DNA of 7,702 nucleotides, taken from contig CP070627.1 in NCBI GenBank assembly GCA_020355945.1, forward strand, positions 6,594,091 to 6,601,792. The letters are read 5' to 3'. Both the position numbers and the translations under genes were made by a program. The first letter of the stretch is position 1. Each line of letters starts with the position of its first letter. The DNA is from Candidatus Aminicenantota bacterium (GTDB lineage: Bacteria > Acidobacteriota > Aminicenantia > UBA2199). Below, piece after piece: positions 5,019-7,702 of this stretch. The notes below the pieces were generated by a model. The model searched no databases. It was not told the DNA's origin and was given only the letters and a program-made list of their open reading frames with translations.

Positions 5019-5462
5019 ATGAAAAAGACAATTTACAGTGAAAAAAAAGCGAAAATGAACCCAACTTTTGATGAAAATGTCGTGAAAAAGGAAATATTCC
5101 ACAAGGATTATAATCTCGACAAGAAAGATAACCTTGATGAACTTCCCGAAATACCGGCAGTTTTCGGAATATTTGCCATCATCCACGAAGCCCCGGTTCA
5201 CCCCAGGTATGTAGGGGCAACCGATAATCTACGTAAAAGTGTCAGGGAAGTATTTGAGAACCCTGAAGGTGAAGGGTTAAAGAAATTTATGCAGGGACCA
5301 TGGATCCAAATGCTGTGCTATGAAGAACTGCCCGACTCCTCGGAAGAAGACCGTAAACAAAAACAAGAGGAATGGAGCGGAAAATATGAACCCAAAATAA
5401 CAGACGAAGGAGAATACCCTGAATATAAATATGTCTGGCCTTATGATGAAGTGGATGAATGA
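5019..5462 (+). CDS. GIY-YIG-like protein, probably without nuclease activity
   Basis: The middle of this 147-residue protein reads AVFGIFAIIHEAPVHPRYVGATDNLRKSVREVFENP (about 47-82). This matches the GIY...YIG.T.NL pattern that opens a GIY-YIG nuclease domain: GIF at 50-52, YVG at 64-66, DNL at 69-71. Where the catalytic Arg usually stands, three residues after NL, there is Ser74, although Arg72 and Arg76 are close. The C-terminal half has E-x-x-E-rich helices and EEWSGKYEPKIT, like the usual ending with a Y-x-P-x-N, but with Thr in place of Asn. About 45 charged residues precede the domain. AGAGG lies 5 bases before the ATG. The likely role is nucleic-acid binding or a degenerate regulatory domain rather than cutting. 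A distant or chance resemblance cannot be excluded. Confidence 0.6.
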   Translation: MKKTIYSEKKAKMNPTFDENVVKKEIFHKDYNLDKKDNLDELPEIPAVFGIFAIIHEAPVHPRYVGATDNLRKSVREVFENPEGEGLKKFMQGPWIQMLCYEELPDSSEEDRKQKQEEWSGKYEPKITDEGEYPEYKYVWPYDEVDE

Positions 5463-5651
5463 GTCCCTAAATTGTTGGAGTATTGATACAAAGCTCTTTC
5501 GATAAAGAAGTTTGACCCTGTATCAAGCCGGAGGGTTGTAAACCTAACGTAAGAGGGCCAAATACGAAGATGCACAAGTCGCTGCAGGTGCCCTATAAAG
5601 GGAGTAATTCAGTACTCGGGGAACTATTACAACACTTTTAAGGAGGTAACA
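5463..5651 (+). other. Intergenic stretch with a series of stem-loops, candidate structured RNA
   Basis: At least four stems follow one another: TTGATACA (5483-5490) with TGTATCAA (5519-5526), enclosing TCTTT/AAAGA (5495-5499, 5504-5508); GGTT/AACC (5534-5537, 5541-5544); CCCT/AGGG (5591-5594, 5599-5602); and GTAAT/ATTAC (5604-5608, 5626-5630) extended by AGT/ACT. The last stem ends about 10 bases before the AAGGAGG of the zinc-ribbon gene. No promoter or T-run is clear. The density of stems, in a region lacking an open frame, suggests a folded RNA or an intron relic. I could not match a known family. Confidence 0.35.
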
Positions 5652-5864
5652 ATGCCAGTTATGGCGCAGTCCGGTTGTGTAATAATGAATGTTAAAGGAA
5701 ACACCGTTCTTTATTATCAAAAGTGTAATCACTGTCAACATTCCGAATATGAAAAACCTTTAAAGGAAACACCCTGGCAAGAACCGGGTATTAGCTCTTT
5801 AGGCGAATATAGTTGTCCCAAATGCAATAAAACTTCTAAAGTGGAATTGAAATTTTATAAGTGA
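5652..5864 (+). CDS. Small zinc-ribbon protein (70 residues)
   Basis: AAGGAGG lies just upstream of the ATG, a textbook binding site. The protein carries two CxxC knuckles, CNHC at residues 25-28 and CPKC at 55-58, each at a strand-turn (YYQKCNHCQHSEY and EYSCPKCNKTSKVELKF), which is the pattern of a zinc ribbon. A lone Cys9 is probably not a ligand. The 26 residues between the knuckles are of normal ribbon length. There is no catalytic domain, so it most likely binds nucleic acid or a protein partner, or is purely structural. It follows the GIY-YIG-like gene by 189 bases of stem-loop-rich sequence and may share its transcript. Its stop lies 44 bases from the convergent end of radA. Confidence 0.8.
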   Translation: MPVMAQSGCVIMNVKGNTVLYYQKCNHCQHSEYEKPLKETPWQEPGISSLGEYSCPKCNKTSKVELKFYK

Positions 5865-5908
5865 GGAGAAACAAAAGAAAACTGAGAGGTTGGCGGTTAG
5901 CGGTTAAT

Positions 5909-7258
5909 TTATGTTTTTATCTTATTATAGAACTCATAAAGGTTCCCCACCGGGATAACCGAAATATTGGAGATGGTTTTAATATCTGCCTGAGAAGCAG
6001 GCAATATGAATTTCGAGAACCCCTGCCGCACCGCTTCCTTAATCCGCCCCTCGATAAAAGGCACGGGCCGGATTTCACCTGTAAGCCCTACCTCCCCGAT
6101 AATAATCAAATCCCTGGGCACCACCATGTTCTTATAACTGGAAATCAACGCAGATACCACTGAAAGGTCGGCACCTGTCTCCCGGACGGTCATACCACCT
6201 GCTATATTCAGGAATACATCGGATTTGTAAAAAGGGAGCTTTAATTTTTTTTCAATAATGGAAATCATCATGGACATGCGGTAGGGATCAAATCCCACTG
6301 TAATTCGCCTGGGGTTCCCCACAAACGGGCTTTCAGTTACCAATGCCTGTATCTCGATCAAGATGGAGCGTAAGCCACTCAGGGTAGGAAAGATGGAAAT
6401 ACCGGATTCGGAATTCTGGCGGTGCTGGAGAAACAACAGGGATGGGTCATTGATACAGGTCAGTCCTTTGGCTGTCATCTGGAATACCCCGATTTCATCG
6501 ATGGAACCGAACCGGTTCTTTTCAGCCCTTAATATGCGTAAATCCGTCTTTAACTCTCCCTGGAAATACAGCACTGCATCTACCATGTGTTCCAGGGTTT
6601 TAGGGCCGGCAATTTGACCTTCTTTGGTAATGTGGCCGATAATAAAAACCGTGACATGATGGGTTTTACCTAGTTGGATGATTTCAGAGGTGGCATAACG
6701 CATGGAAGAGATGGAGCCTGAAATGGAAGGGCCGGTTGTGGAATTGATGGTTTGAATGGAATCAATGATTAGGAAATCCGGTTTTAATTCTTCTGCTGCA
6801 TCTTTTACATCTTCGAGGGAGCCCATGGTGAGGAGGAAAATATCTTCCGAGTCAATTCCCAATCTATTGGCTCGTAGTTTAATTTGAACGGCGGATTCTT
6901 CGCCGGAATAGTACAGTACTTTTTTAATTTTTTTGGCGAGGAATCCGGCTGCTTCCAGCAGGAGTGTGGATTTTCCTACGCCGGGTTCGCCGCCGATCAG
7001 GACAATGGAATCCGGGACAACGCCGCCGCCCAGTACGCGGTCGAGTTCATCCAGGCCGGTGGTTTCCCGTTGAATTTGCAGGTTGTTGATTTCTTTAAGG
7101 GTAATGGGTTTAGCTTGTGGGGCGTTTTTTCCTGGGATTGTTTTTTCCGGTTTAACTTCGATCATTGAGTTCCAGGTTTCGCATTGGGGGCATTTGCCGT
7201 AGCGGATGGGGCCCTGGTAGCCGCATTCGATGCATTCATAAAGGGTTGTTTTTTTCAT
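5909..7258 (-). CDS. radA: DNA repair protein RadA (Sms)
   Basis: The 449-residue product has the full RadA layout and normal length. A four-Cys zinc finger opens it (Cys9, Cys12, Cys23, Cys26). The RecA-like ATPase core follows, with Walker A GEPGVGKST at 90-98 and Walker B FLIIDSIQT at 162-170 (Asp166). The RadA-specific KNRFG is at 247-251. The C-terminal Lon-protease-like domain carries GGMTVRETGADLSVVSAL (about 354-371) and GEVGLTGEIRPV (388-399); in this family that domain is not known to cut peptides but helps ring assembly. RadA promotes branch migration and processing of recombination intermediates in the cytoplasm. It is the only housekeeping gene here and faces the accessory genes. 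A TATAAT box lies so close to the ATG that the mRNA may be leaderless; no ribosome binding site is visible. Confidence 0.98.
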   Translation of the reverse strand: MKKTTLYECIECGYQGPIRYGKCPQCETWNSMIEVKPEKTIPGKNAPQAKPITLKEINNLQIQRETTGLDELDRVLGGGVVPDSIVLIGGEPGVGKSTLLLEAAGFLAKKIKKVLYYSGEESAVQIKLRANRLGIDSEDIFLLTMGSLEDVKDAAEELKPDFLIIDSIQTINSTTGPSISGSISSMRYATSEIIQLGKTHHVTVFIIGHITKEGQIAGPKTLEHMVDAVLYFQGELKTDLRILRAEKNRFGSIDEIGVFQMTAKGLTCINDPSLLFLQHRQNSESGISIFPTLSGLRSILIEIQALVTESPFVGNPRRITVGFDPYRMSMMISIIEKKLKLPFYKSDVFLNIAGGMTVRETGADLSVVSALISSYKNMVVPRDLIIIGEVGLTGEIRPVPFIEGRIKEAVRQGFSKFILPASQADIKTISNISVIPVGNLYEFYNKIKT

Positions 7259-7264
7259 GTTTCT

Positions 7265-7293
7265 ATTATACGATATTATTCACAAAGGATAAA
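7265..7293 (-). promoter_or_regulatory. radA promoter, possibly giving a leaderless mRNA
   Basis: On the minus strand a consensus TATAAT (7270-7265) stands six bases before the radA ATG, so transcription should begin at or next to the start codon. A weak -35 (TTTATC, 7293-7288) lies 17 bases upstream. The shared GACTWTTTTKATTG motif is absent. No purine-rich ribosome binding site fits in the six bases available, which points to leaderless translation unless the real start is internal. Confidence 0.5.
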
Positions 7294-7329
7294 GAGGCAA
7301 ACCAGAGCAACAAATTTTGCCTCTTTTTT
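7291..7329 (+). terminator. Rho-independent terminator just upstream of radA
   Basis: AAAGAGGCAAA (7291-7301) pairs perfectly with TTTGCCTCTTT (7316-7326) around a 14-base loop, and six T residues (7324-7329) close the structure on the plus strand. In that direction it would end transcription running antisense through radA or out of the accessory region. Read on the minus strand the stem is followed by only TTT, so it would be a weak terminator for transcripts entering radA. Its left arm touches the radA -35 box. Confidence 0.7.
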
Positions 7330-7380
7330 AATCAGAAGTTTTTGCGGGGGGTCCAGATGCGTCACGGGGCAGTTTTTTCA

Positions 7381-7409
7381 AAAAGCGCCCCCCTGGCCGC
7401 CGGAGGCAA
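7381..7409 (+). repeat. 29-base GC-rich repeat, copy 2, intergenic
   Basis: Identical over 29 bases to the minus strand of 1411-1439, and not part of any convincing gene. It lies between the radA terminator and the palindromic tail. It begins directly after a T-run and A-run (TTTTTTCAAAAA). Confidence 0.85.
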
Positions 7410-7452
7410 GAACTGAGTACTCCTCAAGAGTAGATAAAATACAAAAATAATG

Positions 7453-7505
7453 CGAATGGGCAATTGTAAATATTCTCTAAAGTACTTTCCATTATTGCCC
7501 ATTCG
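7453..7505. repeat. 12-base-pair inverted repeat with palindromic loop
   Basis: CGAATGGGCAAT (7453-7464) is the exact reverse complement of ATTGCCCATTCG (7494-7505). The 29-base loop contains the palindrome AAAGTACTTT (7479-7488). There is no T-run, so it is not a typical terminator. It could be an operator, a REP-like hairpin or a transposon end. Confidence 0.6.
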
Positions 7506-7521
7506 TTCGCGTACAGCCTTC

Positions 7522-7579
7522 TCAAGATTGACCGGACGAATTGCTTTAAATTTCTCCGTCCGGCATAAAGCTCTTAAAT
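7522..7579 (+). repeat. 58-base hairpin element, copy A
   Basis: This copy starts TCAAGATTGACCG and ends CGGCATAAAGCTCTTAAAT. Within it CCGGACG (7532-7538) pairs with CGTCCGG (7557-7563) around an 18-base loop. It aligns with the reverse complement of 7646-7702 over its whole length with nine substitutions and one gap. Confidence 0.75.
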
Positions 7580-7645
7580 AATAAATCCTGCGCAGCAAAA
7601 TTAGTTATATTTACTCTTTTGAGGTTAAAAATTTTGAAAGAGAGC

Positions 7646-7702
7646 ATTTAGAGCTTTGTGCCGAAAGGAGCATTTTAAAGGATTTCTTTCGGTCAATCTT
7701 GA
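7646..7702 (-). repeat. 58-base hairpin element, copy B, inverted
   Basis: Inverted relative to copy A, 66 bases away, and reaching the window edge, so it may be longer. Its outer 13 bases (7690-7702) are the exact reverse complement of 7522-7534. Its own stem, CCGAAAG (7661-7667) with CTTTCGG (7686-7692), occupies the same place as the copy A stem with the same 18-base loop but different base pairs. Confidence 0.75.

Noticed and set aside
5893..5906. GCGGTTA twice in tandem next to the radA stop
   Set aside because: Only two seven-base units; too short to distinguish from chance.
5861..7450. Several plus-strand frames opposite and beyond radA
   Set aside because: They are shadows of radA or run through the GC-rich repeat, and lack start signals.
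7362..7598. 78-codon minus-strand frame over the radA upstream region
   Set aside because: It is assembled from the palindromic elements and the GC-rich repeat, with no binding site.

Overview
The window looks like an accessory region of a bacterial chromosome of moderate GC content, joined to one conserved housekeeping gene, radA, on the minus strand. The host cannot be fixed from this sequence. A GC-rich repeat that reads SAPLAAGGK when translated, together with a cytoplasmic trypsin-like protease beside tiny unknown proteins, reminds me of Candidatus Aminicenantes and related Acidobacteriota-like genomes. That is recollection, not a search result.

Layout. 2-523 is the C-terminal part of a helical protein cut by the left edge. 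706-1218 (+) and 1221-1496 (-) are convergent small membrane proteins of unknown function; the second carries an in-frame copy of the GC-rich repeat. 1720-2793 (+) is a trypsin-fold serine protease with an intact His-Asp-Ser triad, an unfamiliar N-terminal region and no signal peptide. 3038-3376 and 3504-3908 are two small beta-rich unknown proteins. 4340-4747 is a bare AraC-type DNA-binding domain, 5019-5462 a GIY-YIG-like protein with a probably incomplete active site, and 5652-5864 a small zinc-ribbon protein. 5909-7258 (-) is radA. The last 440 bases hold no gene but are full of palindromic elements.

Regulation is the most interesting part. The promoters of the 706, 1720 and 3038 genes share a GACT[A/T]TTTT[T/G]ATTG motif that runs into the -35 box and starts 34-35 bases before the -10 box; radA lacks it. 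Before the 3038 gene the motif is doubled with a 21-base period, the layout expected of an AraC-type activator, and a bare AraC-type protein is encoded nearby. The 3038 transcript would begin exactly at a structured leader. Further stem-loop-rich noncoding stretches lie at 3418-3488, 3909-4110 and 5483-5630; the 3909-4110 stretch resembles a relic of a group II intron.

Working interpretation (inference): the protease, the two small beta proteins, the AraC-type protein and perhaps the GIY-YIG-like and zinc-ribbon proteins form a co-regulated accessory island in a repeat-rich, mobile part of the genome. Its function is unknown. At the right edge, two inverted copies of a roughly 58-base hairpin element differ by compensatory stem changes, so the folded form appears to be under selection.
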